Below, in pieces: positions 47,321-58,206 of a stretch of DNA of 64,000 bases; the stretch's first letter is position 1; each line of letters begins with the position of its first letter. Both the position numbers and the translations under genes were made by a program. Source of the DNA: Schistocerca nitens (Eukaryota; Arthropoda; Insecta; Orthoptera; Acrididae). Below the pieces are notes generated by a model. The model worked only from the letters and a program-made list of their open reading frames with translations, ran no database searches and had not been told where the DNA came from. The DNA lies in contig NC_064618.1 in NCBI RefSeq assembly GCF_023898315.1, positions 186,735,548-186,799,547 on the forward strand, written 5' to 3'.

Positions 47321-49489
47321 TTATGACGTATCGCATGACTGTGGCTCAACTCCATCGAAAACTTTTTACATTAAAACATCTTTCACGAAATGATGGGAAA
47401 TCCAACTCAGGGAGCTTTCACGAGGTTCTGACTGATGCTACTGAAGAATACAAGCCACGTTTCGTAACCGTTGCTTCAAACTCACTCGCCGTTTGACAGA
47501 TTTTTACCTATACTTACGGGATCACCTTATATTTGCTCATGTCAAAACTACTTCCAGTGCTGATTTTAGATGCAAGATTCCCACCTTTAAAACATAGACC
47601 GTCTGCGATATCAGCGAAATACACCTTTTCTATTTTACTTTCATAGGAAATAACTCATAGGTTAAACTATGAAAATGTGGGGTTGGCAAAGGTAGCGTGT
47701 GTCATCGATAAAACTATCGATCTTTCGTTTAAAAATCTTGAATGCTTGATGCTCCACAGCTTTCAGATATTTATTAAAGGGGAATATATATGCACCATTA
47801 GCTGTAGTAGAAATGTTTATTTTCCAAAATATGTCACTGCTACAGGAATTCGTAATATGCCACTGGTAATGGATTATAAACCCGAAAACCTGTTTTGGCT
47901 AATAAATATTTCTAGTTGCAATTCATGGTATAGAGAAGGTGTCCTTTAATGAACTGCTGTTTGCCAAAGATGCAATTTTTTTCCCGACTCTGCAGAGCTA
48001 CTGTCCATAGATCATTAAACTTCATGGCTTCTTCTTTTCTGTAAAAACGTTCTCCAAGTTGCCATTTTATCTTTGACAAGACCCTCCCAGCTAGCCGTTC
48101 ACATTGTCACGCCTGTGCTAGCATTCGGACGGTTAATAGCAAGGCCCGATGTGCTGGACAGTGTGGATGTGGGTTTTCGGCCATTTTCCACATCCGTCTA
48201 AGTGAATAGCTAGCTGGTACCCAAGTCGCACTTCAGGCACATGATTCGTTACCTTTTCGCAGTTCGAAACATTTCACACACTTTCGCTTGAATAACATTA
48301 GAGACAAACAGGTGAGGTACATGGTTTCCGCTCCGGAGAAGGAAGGGGAATGGAGTTGGACGGGAAAGGGGAGCGAAAGGTAAAGCATCTGTCCACTCTA
48401 CTGTGGGTGCGTTTTTATGAATGAACTAGGATTGACAATCATTTGGTTTCTTTATTAACAATTGTGATAAAAATGTTTAATTGTCAATAACATTTCGTAA
48501 GACCATACGGTGGCAACATCTAGCCATTCTGTGGCCGCCAGACGGCGTGGGCTCTTCTCCTAAGAAGTGAAACCTGGTGTCCGGCTGTTCCAGCGTTCGG
48601 TTCACTGGCTGTGTCGTCCAGTTTGCTTCCAACACATTTCCTTACTTCGCAATAGCATGTCCATTTTGATCCAACTGCGAGTAATGACCATTCGTATATT
48701 TAAGAGTAATTAATTACACAGTTCGATGGTGGGTCTCTGATCTGTACATAGTGAAATTGGATATGTTGACGTCCGTTCCGAAAAACAGTCGAGTTACACT
48801 ATATCACTGAAACTGACAAATCAAGATTAACTTTGCAATCCTGCGAAGAAGCGCGAAAAAGGTCAGGAAAATGATGATTCTATCTTTGACAAGCATTGGT
48901 GAACACGACTTCAATTCAGAATATTTACATCTCACTCGGATGATATATCTATCAGTCGGCAGAACACAATGAACCCGGAGCACCACTGTAGATGTCCAAA
49001 GTAGCTGTAGACCAGTGTTCGTACCCTGGGGGTAATTACCCCCTGAGGGGTAAAATGAAATTTTCTTATGGGTGAAAACCAAACGATTCGATTTGGTTTC
49101 ACTCACGAAACTAAATTATTTTTGAAAGATCATTCCTATTATCGAAATATTGTAACACGCTAATACTGATTACATAAATTATCAGTAATTACTTTCAATT
49201 AGTAGCATTAACGCGATGAAGGTTGCAGGTTCCTCACATAGTCCACTCACTACACACATGCTGTGCTTTGTCCCGTACATCGCTGATGATACTATATGTG
49301 TAACAAGAGTTAGATATGTCAAGAAAAGTATTCTCTAACTTGTAGGTATTACCTGCAGTAGTCCAGAAATCGCTTCATTAGTCGCTAGGAACAGATAAAG
49401 GAATTAACTGACAACACGATACAGCACTAACTACGCAAGGGCTACTATAGTGCTGTACACTGTATTATTATTATTGTAATATGCTCCGA
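47321..49489. other. No recognisable gene
   Basis: Short motif-free frames. No SINE or inverted repeat identified. Confidence 0.4.
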
Positions 49490-50170
49490 ATACATACAAA
49501 AAAATCCATTATCATTTAGCTACAATATAGCAGGTCAGCAACTGGAAGCAGTTAATTCCATAAATTATCTGGGAGTAGGCATTAGGAGTGATTTAAAATG
49601 GAATTACCATACAAAATTAATCGTCGGTAAAGCAGATGCCAGACTGAGATTCATTGGAAGAATCCTAAGGAAATGCAATCCGAAAACAAAAGAAGTGGGT
49701 TACAGTAAACTTGTTCCCCCACTGCTTGAATATAGCACACCGGTGCGAGATCCGTCCCAGATATGGTTGATAGAAGAGATGGAGAGGTTCCAACGGAGAG
49801 CAGCGCGCTTCGTTACAGGATCATTTAGTAATCGCGAAAGCGTTACGGAGATGAAAGATAAACTCCAGTGGAAGACTCTGAAAGAGAGACGCTCAGTAGC
49901 TCGGTACGGGATTTTGTTAAAGTTTCGAGAACGTACCTTCACCGAGAAGTCAAGCAGTATCCTGCTTCCTCCTACGTATATCTCGCGAAGAGACCATGAG
50001 GATAAAATCAGAGACATTAGAGCCCAAGCAGAAGCATACCGACAATGTTTCTTTCCACGAACAATAAGAGACTGGAACAGAAGGGAGAACCGATAGAGGT
50101 ACTCAAAGTACTCTCCGCCACACACCGTTAGGTGGCTTGCGGAGTTTGGATGTAGAGGTAGATGTAGATA
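49490..50170 (+). mobile_element. CR1/Jockey-like LINE, 3' end with GTAGAT-type tail
   Basis: A 5'-truncated non-LTR element. Coding of the RT C-terminal domain starts around 49570 and is open at 49695-50096. The 3' UTR includes 'ctccgccacacaccgttagg', and the terminus is the imperfect repeat 'gatgtagaggtagatgtaga' at 50150-50169. A 93 bp piece of the same 3' end is at 62338-62430. Confidence 0.88.
49600..50096 (+). pseudogene. LINE reverse transcriptase C-terminal fragment
   Basis: Blocks in order: LGVGIRSDLKWNYH (upstream frame), ADARLRFIGRILRKCNP, LVPPLLEYSTPVRDPSQIW, EEMERFQRRAARFVTG, LQWKTLKERRSVARYGILLKF, FPRTIRDWNRRENR, then stop. This is the thumb/C-terminal region of CR1/Jockey-type RTs; 'VLEYASPVWDP', 'IE.IQRRAARFV' and 'FPRTIRDWN' are the recognisable equivalents. 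The catalytic palm is absent and a frameshift separates the first block. Confidence 0.85.
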
Positions 50171-50658
50171 TACTGTGTGGCTGTGGCTGTGGTCTGTGTG
50201 GCTGTGGTCAGACACAAACCGTTAACTGCCTGAAGTCTTTCAATTTCTGCCAGTTGAGGGGCGCAGCAGCGAATTGATTTACGAACCAGTAAGTACAGTG
50301 CACACAGTTTAAGCTGGTTGGTTTTAAAAGGGGTTGTCGTGTACAGGTCAAGCAAGTGCCGTGGTGGAGAAGAGAAACACAGGGAGAGTATGTTTTGTGA
50401 CCAGTGTCTACCCTCAGTGTGGATAGTTAGCATTCTTGTCTGTTGTTGTGGGCAACATTTAAGATGCACCACGAATTCTTACATCATTCATTCTAACACC
50501 CCTCCCCCCTCCCCTCCCCTCACACAAACATACAAAATAAGTATCATTCATCTTTCATCATTTTAAAAATAAAAGTTACCCAAGAAAAGTATTTCATCAT
50601 ACTGTTTTTTCGACAACATGGTTGTGGAGATGAAGCAACGATTAGTATGATTAATCAG
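50171..50658. other. No gene; short TGTGGC repeats
   Basis: 50174-50212 consists of imperfect 'tgtggctgtggtc' units. The rest shows nothing. Confidence 0.5.
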
Positions 50659-50931
50659 TTATTCAAAAACAGTCTCAATCGCATTTATTATTAGTATACC
50701 GCCAACCGGTTTCAACCCGACGTAGGGGTCATCTTCTGAGCGTTTACACCATTGGTCGACTGCTGGTGGTGTCACTCCTGTCTACATAACGGCGGGAAAC
50801 TAGACAGGAGTGACACCACCAGCAGTCGACCAATGGTGTAAACGCTCAGAAGATGACCCCTACGTCGGGTTGAAACCGGTTGGCGGTATAATAATAATAA
50901 TAAATGCGATTAAGACTGTTTTTGAATAATT
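50659..50931. mobile_element. Near-perfect hairpin foldback element
   Basis: The left arm 50659-50783 and right arm 50802-50931 are almost identical in inverted orientation; they differ by ATA-unit number and a c/t near 'aacagtct(c/t)aatcgc'. The loop is only 18 bp. The whole can fold as one long hairpin. The high arm identity indicates a young copy or ongoing gene conversion between arms. It has no coding capacity. Confidence 0.92.
50843..50885 (+). ncRNA. Hammerhead-like core motif (candidate)
   Basis: CAGAAGA at 50847-50853 is followed by one T, then GACCC/GGGTT (5 bp stem), then GAAA at 50872-50875. The GAAA runs into the self-complementary ACCGGT (50875-50880), then T. The flanks CGCT (50843-50846) and GGCG (50882-50885) can pair as a 4 bp stem I with one G-U. 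The core differs from the hammerhead consensus by A for U4 and one extra nucleotide. The mirrored copy is in the left arm. Confidence 0.35.
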
Positions 50932-50979
50932 GATCTTTCATCATACAGTTTAGTTAATAAATTTGATGATAATGTGGCG

Positions 50980-51064
50980 GTTGGGGGGGGGGGGGGGAAC
51001 AACAGACACCAGTGAGCCGGGGGGGGGGGAAACAACAGACACCACGGAGCCGGGGGGGGGGGGT
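50980..51064. repeat. Poly-G minisatellite (about 2 units)
   Basis: G-runs of about 9 to 16 bases alternate with 'aacaacagacacca.'-type spacers (about 50996-51019 and 51029-51050), a unit of about 33-48 bp depending on G-run length. Strong G-quadruplex potential on the plus strand. Confidence 0.85.
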
Positions 51065-51289
51065 TACTACTTAATGTCTCATTGCACTCAGGGGTAATGG
51101 TCTAAGGAAGGAGGGGAACCACTGCTGTAGACGAAGGTCTACAAATAAAAATGTTATGTGGACTACTGCCAAGCAACACGCAAGATTCAACAGTAGCTAC
51201 GACAATCGGTCGTGAAAGGCTTCATTGTGCGATAAGAGAATAAAATTCGCTATGCTGCCGACGTGAATTGGTATTGCTCCGTGCGCAGG

Positions 51290-51640
51290 CACTGATTGTT
51301 CTCGAAATAACGCGGCCCCAGATTTTCGCTTGCACAACGGCCGAGCGAGCGGACAAAGCGACCGCCGACGCCAGCCCGGCAGGCGGGGACAACGAGCCGC
51401 GTTCCTGCGGCGTCTTTCGCCGCCGGCTGGGGCACCGTGCCAGACGCCAACGCCGGCCCACGGGCGTTTTTGCCGCCACCCATTAGCCGTCCCCGCGCAT
51501 TACTCACCCTCTGCAGCGAGGCGCCGGAGGCGTGATTGCCACACCAGGCGTTTCCTGCGTGAAAGCGCAACTCGAAACCGACAAAGCGTCTTCTTAGACT
51601 CGAGCCTGCCCCAAGTGGAACGCCGCTAGTTGCGGTGCGT
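51290..51640. promoter_or_regulatory. CpG-rich island
   Basis: GC-rich and visibly dense in CpG compared with the AT-rich surroundings. Overlapping frames on both strands are a side effect of composition (few stops), and none looks like a real protein. It may be a promoter or first exon of a host gene, or a GC-rich repeat. Strand unknown. Confidence 0.4.
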
Positions 51641-51657
51641 CATCCGCTGATACTCAC

Positions 51658-51780
51658 CGAGAGCAGTTGTGGCCTTCTTTATTTGTTTTTTCCCTTGAGT
51701 TATAAGTATCTCGAATGTTTTCATCAAATTTTTCAACTCCTCCTGTCTCCAACTAATTTCTTCATCATAGTACAGGTACT
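51658..51780 (-). CDS. Candidate internal host exon (41 codons), weak
   Basis: On the minus strand an open frame (EYLYYDEEISWRQEEL, then a charged helical stretch ending KKATTAL) ends at a good splice donor, G|GTGAGT (51652-51657). A possible acceptor AG precedes 51780, but its pyrimidine tract is poor. Length 123 nt, phase-neutral. No family recognised. It could be a chance frame. Confidence 0.2.
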
Positions 51781-51915
51781 CTGCTGATCATGGATGTTAA
51801 TCTGCATCGTGTATCTCTCTCATTTTCCCCTTTTGGTTTCAGGGCGATGGTGCGATGGGCTACGTCCTCACTCTTGCCCAATCACAGTACTTTCTCTGTC
51901 TCATCATGGTGTAAA

Positions 51916-52104
51916 AAAATGGCTCTGAGCACTATGGGACTCAACTGCTGTGGTCATTAGCCCCTAGGACTTAGAACTACTTAAACCTAACTAACCTAAG
52001 GACGTCACACACATCCATGCCCGAGGCAGAATTCGAACCTGCGACCGTAGCAGTCGCACGTTTCCGGACTGCGCGCCTAGAACCGCGAGACCACCGCGGC
52101 CGGC
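51916..52104 (-). mobile_element. tRNA-derived SINE (family A) with 14 bp target duplication
   Basis: Minus strand: 'ccggccgcggtggtctcgcg' (A-box region), 'caggttcgaattctgcctcg' (B box), 'gacgtccttaggttagttag' and 'gctcagagccattttttt'. The exact direct repeat catcatggtgtaaa lies at 51902-51915 and 52105-52118. The long perfect duplication suggests a fairly recent insertion. Confidence 0.95.
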
Positions 52105-52249
52105 CATCATGGTGTAAATAGAACGTACAAATGCTGATCTCTCTTACATGCAGCTCATGAAAAACTTTATGTGTGCGGATGGGCGTCGTTGGCAAGTAAT
52201 TAGTTATGGAAATTTCTTCATATGCACTGCAAGTGAGGCCACGAGCAGG

Positions 52250-52306
52250 TATATAAGCGGAGTCATTGGATCTTCTGGTTAGATTTACTTAGTTAACGAT
52301 GGGTTA
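52250..52306 (+). promoter_or_regulatory. TATA-like box next to the viral-like region
   Basis: TATATAA at 52250-52256 lies about 40 bp upstream of the LINE target site. The target duplication aacgatgggtta contains an ATG with A at -3 and G at +4. Before the LINE inserted, this stretch was contiguous with the viral-like sequence after 53270. Whether it is viral or host is unknown. Confidence 0.25.
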
Positions 52307-53258
52307 ACTGTCGAGGGACATGAAATGGAAGCAGTGGTTGGGAAGGGAGTGAGACAGGGTTGTAGCCTCTCCCCGATGATATTCAATCTGTGTATTGAGC
52401 AAGCAGTAAAGGAAACAAAAGAAAAATTCGGAGTAGGTATTAAACTCCATGGAGAAGATATAAAAACTTTGACGTTCGCCGATGACATTGTAATTCTGTC
52501 AGAGACAGGAAAGGACTTGGAAGAGCAGTTGAAAGGAATGGACATCGTCTTGAAAGGAGGATATAAGATGAACATCAACAAAAGCAAAACGAGGATAATG
52601 GAATGTAGTCGAATTAAGTCGGGTGATGCTGAGGGAATTAGATTAGGAAATGAGACACTTAAGGTAGTAAAAGAGTTTTGCTATTTGGGGAGCAAAATTA
52701 CTCATGATGGTCGAAGTAGAGAGGATATAAAATGTAGACTGCCAATGGCAAGGAAAGCGTTTCTGAAGAAGAGAGATTTGTTAACATCGAGTATAGATTT
52801 AAGTGTCAGGAAGTCGTTTCTCAAAGTATTTGTATGGAGTGTAGCCATGTATGGAAGTGAAACATGGACGATAAATAGTTTGCACAAGAAGAGAATACAA
52901 GCTTTCGAAATGTAGTGCTACAGAAGAATGCTGAAGATTAGATGGGTAGATCACATAACTAATGAGGAGGTATTGAGTAGAATTGGGGAGAAGAGGAGTT
53001 TGTTGCACAACTTGATAAGAAGAAGGGACCGGTTGCTAGGACATGTTCTGAGGCATCAAGGGATCACAAATTTAGCATTGGAGGGCAGCGTGGAGGGTAA
53101 AAATCGTAGAGGGAGACCAAGAGATGAATACACTAAGCAGATTCACAAGGATATAGATTGCAGTAAGTACTGGGAGATGAAGAAGCTTGCACAGGATAGA
53201 GTAGCATGGACAGCTGCATCAAACCCGTCTCAGGACTGAAGACCACAACAACAACAGC
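52307..53258 (+). mobile_element. RTE-like LINE, 5'-truncated, with 12 bp target duplication
   Basis: Same family as the LINE at 13588-16500. The direct repeat aacgatgggtta at 52295-52306 and 53259-53270 brackets it exactly. It ends in a CAA-rich tail at about 53244-53258. It is short because reverse transcription stopped within the RT gene. Confidence 0.97.
52325..53239 (+). pseudogene. LINE reverse transcriptase, C-terminal half
   Basis: GVRQGCSLSPMIFNLCIEQA (RT motif B), LTFADDIVILSE (catalytic ADD, about 52470-52505), EFCYLGSKITHDG (thumb), FVWSVAMYGSETW, then an in-frame TAG at 52913-52915. The C-terminal domain follows (MLKIRWVDHITNEEVLSRIG, RDRLLGHVLRHQGI, GKNRRGRPRDEY), ending at the stop 53237-53239. 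Apart from that TAG (TGG, W, in the sister copy) the frame is intact. This copy preserves the segment deleted in the LINE at 13.6 kb. Confidence 0.95.
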
Positions 53259-53270
53259 AACGATGGGTTA

Positions 53271-53980
53271 TGGAGTCGAACCGTGGGAAATTTAAAAAGT
53301 AAACCGCTCGTGGTGAACAGAAAGAATTACTTTGGTCAGCAATACGAGAGATTAATAGTAAACGTGCCGCAAAACGTAAGAGAGATATTTTAGATGAGTC
53401 TGTAGAGTTAACTACTGAAGATAGAGATTTTTTTTGATGCTTTAGAAGATCTTCTTTTAACTGAATTATTTAGTGAGTCTCCATTTGAAACGAAACGTCC
53501 TAAACAAGACAACGAGCCTACACCAGAACGTTCTTCAAGATCTGATAATCAACCTAATTTAACAGAGAACGAATTACAAGATCAAGGATTACAAATTCCG
53601 AGTACTTTTGCATCTACGGAAATGGATGCAGAAGAACAACCACGGTCTGCTCATCAATTACATCAAGGTGCTAGTAATACTGATTCTTCAGCTGGTGGTT
53701 CAAGTTCTGGAGAATTGACTCCATTTCAGTTATCGAAGTCAGTAGAACAAATTAAAAAAAAGTAGTGTTATAATTAGTAATAAACATATATTTTTTGTGT
53801 GGGGTTATGCATATAAATGGTTCAATGTAGGTGCTTCTGATAATAATAACAAAGTTGTAGCTAAAACATTAGTTACATGCCAACACTTTGTCATTTTCTG
53901 ATAATCGGCACTGGAATCATGTTACACGAAGATTCCATGGATATCATCAGCAAGTCGGGTTACTTACCAATGTACTGTAA
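53271..53980 (+). pseudogene. Endogenous parvovirus (densovirus)-like capsid gene fragment
   Basis: Four coding-like blocks occur in different frames: 53303-53437 (basic, with SKRAAKRKR), 53436-53765 (acidic and polar, with SPFETKRPKQD and GGSSSGE), 53761-53901 (with FFVWGYAYKWFNV) and 53897-53980 (with RHWNHVTRRFHGYHQ). Block changes coincide with T and A homopolymers. The order of a basic nuclear-localisation-like stretch, a Ser/Gly-rich linker and an aromatic 'F.WGYA' strand with a downstream W-containing strand recalls the VP region of insect densoviruses. Codon-like spacing over about 650 bp argues against chance. Part of the capsid core is missing. The gene is broken and I give no reconstruction. 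Alternative: an unrecognised host or transposon gene. Confidence 0.5.
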
Positions 53981-56900
53981 CAGAAGTGCAAAGGAAACGA
54001 ATCTCGTATAAATAGACGTTTTTGTCTCATTTTAGAAACAGTGATTTTCAGTGACATTAATTACAACCATTTAATACGAATTCGTCTGCAACCATTTAAG
54101 CTGAAAAATCTATAACAAATTAACTGTTCCAGAGATAATCTTCGGACTGAGATACATTGGATCAAAACAGCAAAAACTTCATTCCTCCAGGAATGAAGTA
54201 CCTTAGACACATGTTACACTCTTTTATTGATAACTGCTCCCGCAAAACCGTCGTTGGACCTAATCCTCATTTCCGAGCGCGCGCCTAGCGAGATAAATAG
54301 AGACTGGACTAGCGCAGGTGAAGCAGAAGATACAAGGAAGAGCTGCACATTGCTTCATTTTTTCGCTTACAAAGTGCGAAACGATACTGAAATGTGTCAT
54401 ATGCCACCAAGGTTTCTACTACAGTGATACAAACAATATATCAGTGCATCTCCTTCCTTCCAAATACGTTTCTAATATACTGGACAAATGACCGGAAACA
54501 GGTGAATGTGGGTATCTGACGACGATGTAACAGTGTGACAGGGTACTTTGCTTATGTAGATGTAGGTCAGTCTTCGAATCCCCGTGCATGTAAAGTGAAA
54601 CGGCAACACGGCAGCACATGATGAATTTCAATTGTCATTTGTAGCACATGCTATTGAGGATGTAGTGTGTATTAGTTTTGTGGCTAAGAGTGTGGCAGTG
54701 TAAAGGTGCACTGAACTGAGAAGCACGTTTTCTGCAAACGTATGTAGTAGCACACACATCCCATGAAGCAGGAGCGGCGTGCCAAACAAATGATACATAG
54801 TGTTCTTGGAAACCAAATTTCGCATCGTATTTCAGTCGCCTTCATTATTGAAGGAAGCTGTCTCCGAGAAGATTACAAGAGTCACGTCTTCAGAGACAGG
54901 GATTTTGTGATACTATGTTGTCGGTGCCGGTTTTATTTCTCTGAAAATTTGAGTAGGGAATCGGGAGAATAAACTAATTGGGATGGAGGGTGAAGATGGT
55001 GACCTGCTCCTACTGATTACAAATCCAGTAACTTAAAACCCTTAATCGTCATTAATGATCCTTAAAACAGTGGCAAATGGAAGCGTATGAGGACCTCCTT
55101 TTTACAACCTATGTTCATAATGGGGGCATAATGAAAGCAGACGATTAGTAGGTGATTACCTCTGGCAATTCAAACAGGTGTGCTTTGCAAGAATGCTTAG
55201 AGAGATTACTGTTTGTGGCACTGATTTTGTATTCGAATGTTATAGCAGCGGTGTCCGTTTATTGTTCAGGTTATTGATGTTGTACAGTGATGAACAAGTT
55301 TTTGTTCCAAAAAACATGTTGTAGTGGCCTGGAATGTGCCATTTAAGGAAAAAAATCGTCATTTCTAGGTCATTTGTACTAGTCAAGAAGGCAGTAAACT
55401 AAAATGAGATTAGGTAGGCGCTCTCTCATGTCGTGTTAATCCTTGTGAGATGGCCCACTGTGTCGTTGGGCATAATTTAGGAGTATCCCTCGATCTTCTA
55501 AAGCAGATTCTTAGGATCGGAACAGAGTAACGCCGACGGAACAAAACTGTGCACGTGAGTATTACAAAGTAAAACTGAGTCGCAAGGAGGCTACACGCAC
55601 AAGAACGGTTCGGGGCAGAGGTGGAGGTGTCAAAAATCTTTTTATTCATATATGAGCGAAAAAAATGTTGGGCAACATCTGTTGCGTTACTCTGTTGGGA
55701 TTTTCAGACAACAGCGTCATCGACATCTCCACCACTCGTAGTAACTTTGGAAAATGGCTTTTCCCACTCACGTTTCATTGCAGCTGGCACCAGGCACGTG
55801 CACCAAGGGTACGAAGGCTCTCTGATGTCTATACATGGGGCATACTATAATCTGGGTGTGCCACAGAAGATAACAGAGCCATTCCAAACGACGCAGCACA
55901 AGGGTAACTGTGTGGGTCTGACACATTTTGGTACAGGAACTGGGGTCACCTTATGCATAAATCTTGGAGTACAGTGTGGACGATAACTACAGTATATTAC
56001 CTGTCAAAAGGAATGGCACTTTTTGGGAGAAACATCCGTCCTCAAACACGAAAATATCATTCGAAAACAATCCTATCACGCTCGAATGGTTTAATAGTGT
56101 CACGAAAGAGCACATCTCCCATAAGTATACGTTCTGACGTTGCTAGAACAGGTGTACGCAGCTGCGTGACATATTATCACAGTCGATCCCTGAAGGAATG
56201 AACAGTGTGTCTAATTTTCTTATAACCCGCATATTTTTATAAACTTAGCCGCCATTCATTTCGAAAGTATTTTGCAAAGTTCATTTAGTGTTGACTGAAC
56301 ACATAAACAAGCTCTGTTATACAACGTTACTTCGTATGATAGCCTTTGCCAGAATAGGTTTAGTCAATCGGCAGTATAAGCTTGTACAACAACCGACTGA
56401 AATTTAAAGAGTCTCTTACCCTTTTCCTACTTATCTGCTACATGCAACGAAAGCTGTGCGTTGCCAGTAAGACGGTAGTAATTAGGTTCACCGTACATCC
56501 TAAAGTTATAGCAGTGAATAACTCTGATGTTGAATTGCTTGCTTTGAGAACTATGTGAAGTGGTTCAGCGTATAGATAGGCGATGATAGCCTTATTGGAA
56601 AGAATGACAAAACATTATTTATAACTAAAGAATACTATTTCATCCATTGGTACCGTAGGGAGTGAGCGAGCAGTAGCCGCAGCCGCAAAACGTTTGGTGG
56701 ATGGTGAACTTATATTCCACAAACCCTTTATTGTTGACATTTTACTTTGTAATGTATTCTGGTTCGTTTAACAGGTAACATATAGCATATGATGCTACAA
56801 GGGTAATATTCGGCTCCAAATTTGATCGAGATACTTGAATTATGAAGTTAAATTATAGTTGAAAAAACTATCATTACTTTTTGCAAGGAAGTCTAATATA

Positions 56901-58103
56901 ATCATTAATATACAAAGAAAATTGTGGAAGAGAAACCTACAGACTTGAAAAAGGTATATTCTCCTATAGCAAAGTAAGAAGACCGCGTCAAACAACATAA
57001 ATTTAAATGTGTGGAACTGGTACCTGCTTTATCTGCAATCCACTTTCAATTAGATAAAACGTTGTGATAGATGTAGGGCATTTTATTGTAGACCGTAATA
57101 ACTGATATTAAGTTACTGCGGAAAGTAGAATGCTGTACAGTGAGAGATAAAATAATGAATTCTTATGAAGTAGAGAATTAAATATATTTCGCTTGAATGA
57201 TAGAAAATGCATGGGATAACATAATGGAAGACGCATATTGATGGAATCAGTGTAGAAAGAATTGTCAGACTTGTAACAAACTATAGACCTAAAGGAAAGA
57301 GAGATACAGGAAGGGCAAGTAATATGTGGCTTTTGTGAGGATGGAACGGGAAATAAGCCTACTCCTTGAAACGTAGAAGAAGAGGCAAGACAGATAAGAC
57401 TTCAATAATGATATGACCGTAGAATTAGACGAACTTGGCGATTGTTGAAGTGAAATTCACTTAAATGAATTTGAACCTCCACAACGTCCAGTGCAAAAAG
57501 TTGTCGTTTCCGCCACTGTTGCAGATGCCCAACGTGAATAAGGTTAGGTGGATGTTTAGGAAAATTATGAAGATATGTTTTATTGTACATTCCATATTGT
57601 ATAACTAGGAATATTTTACTGCATGTGAAATTCCTGATTAGATAACAGGCTTTACATAACGGATCAGCATAAGAATTGTAAGAACACGTCAGAGTTACAC
57701 ACAGACGAATTGTATACAGAAACGTATATATTGTCTGACACTCGATGAAGTCGACTTCTGCGCATGATATACCTATGTACACTTTATGGAGGAGTGATAT
57801 TTTCGAACGAGTGCCTCCATTGAGTTGCCATCCGTTGAGATGCTTTGCCAATGCAGTGGGGGTCCTGAAGGTGTTAGCCTATTGCAGTACAAACTTTGTT
57901 CTTCCTAGGCAGCAATTCTATGCCTCTGGGTGTGGTGACTATTTAAAATCTATTGCGTCGATAATGAAGAGTTGATTGCGGGTCAGAGTTCCTTGCAGAC
58001 TCTCACGTAGAAGCTCATTGTAGGTTTGTAGCATGTTCGTTCGGGCGCCATCCCTACTGTCCAGGAGTGGAGGGGTGGCTGCAGGTACTGTGCGCATGCG
58101 CAA
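53981..58103. other. No recognisable gene; probable 3' flank of the host exon at the right end
   Basis: Frames at 54227-54427, 55621-55986, 57402-57851 and others show no family motif. An AATAAA on the minus strand (plus TTTATT at about 57578-57583) could serve the exon at 58104, but this is only a possibility. Confidence 0.35.
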
Positions 58104-58175
58104 CTAGACGCAGCTCTCTTGCTGGCCGACCATCAGGGGCGTCCTGACGGTCACCACCTCGCGCGACTCTTGCGG

Positions 58176-58206
<31 letters not shown>

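Noticed and set aside
51250-51629. Overlapping open frames on both strands of the CpG block
   Set aside because: Low stop frequency is due to GC content; sequences are low-complexity Arg/Pro/Ala.
55621-55986. Plus-strand open frame (121 aa)
   Set aside because: No motif, and composition is typical of chance translation.
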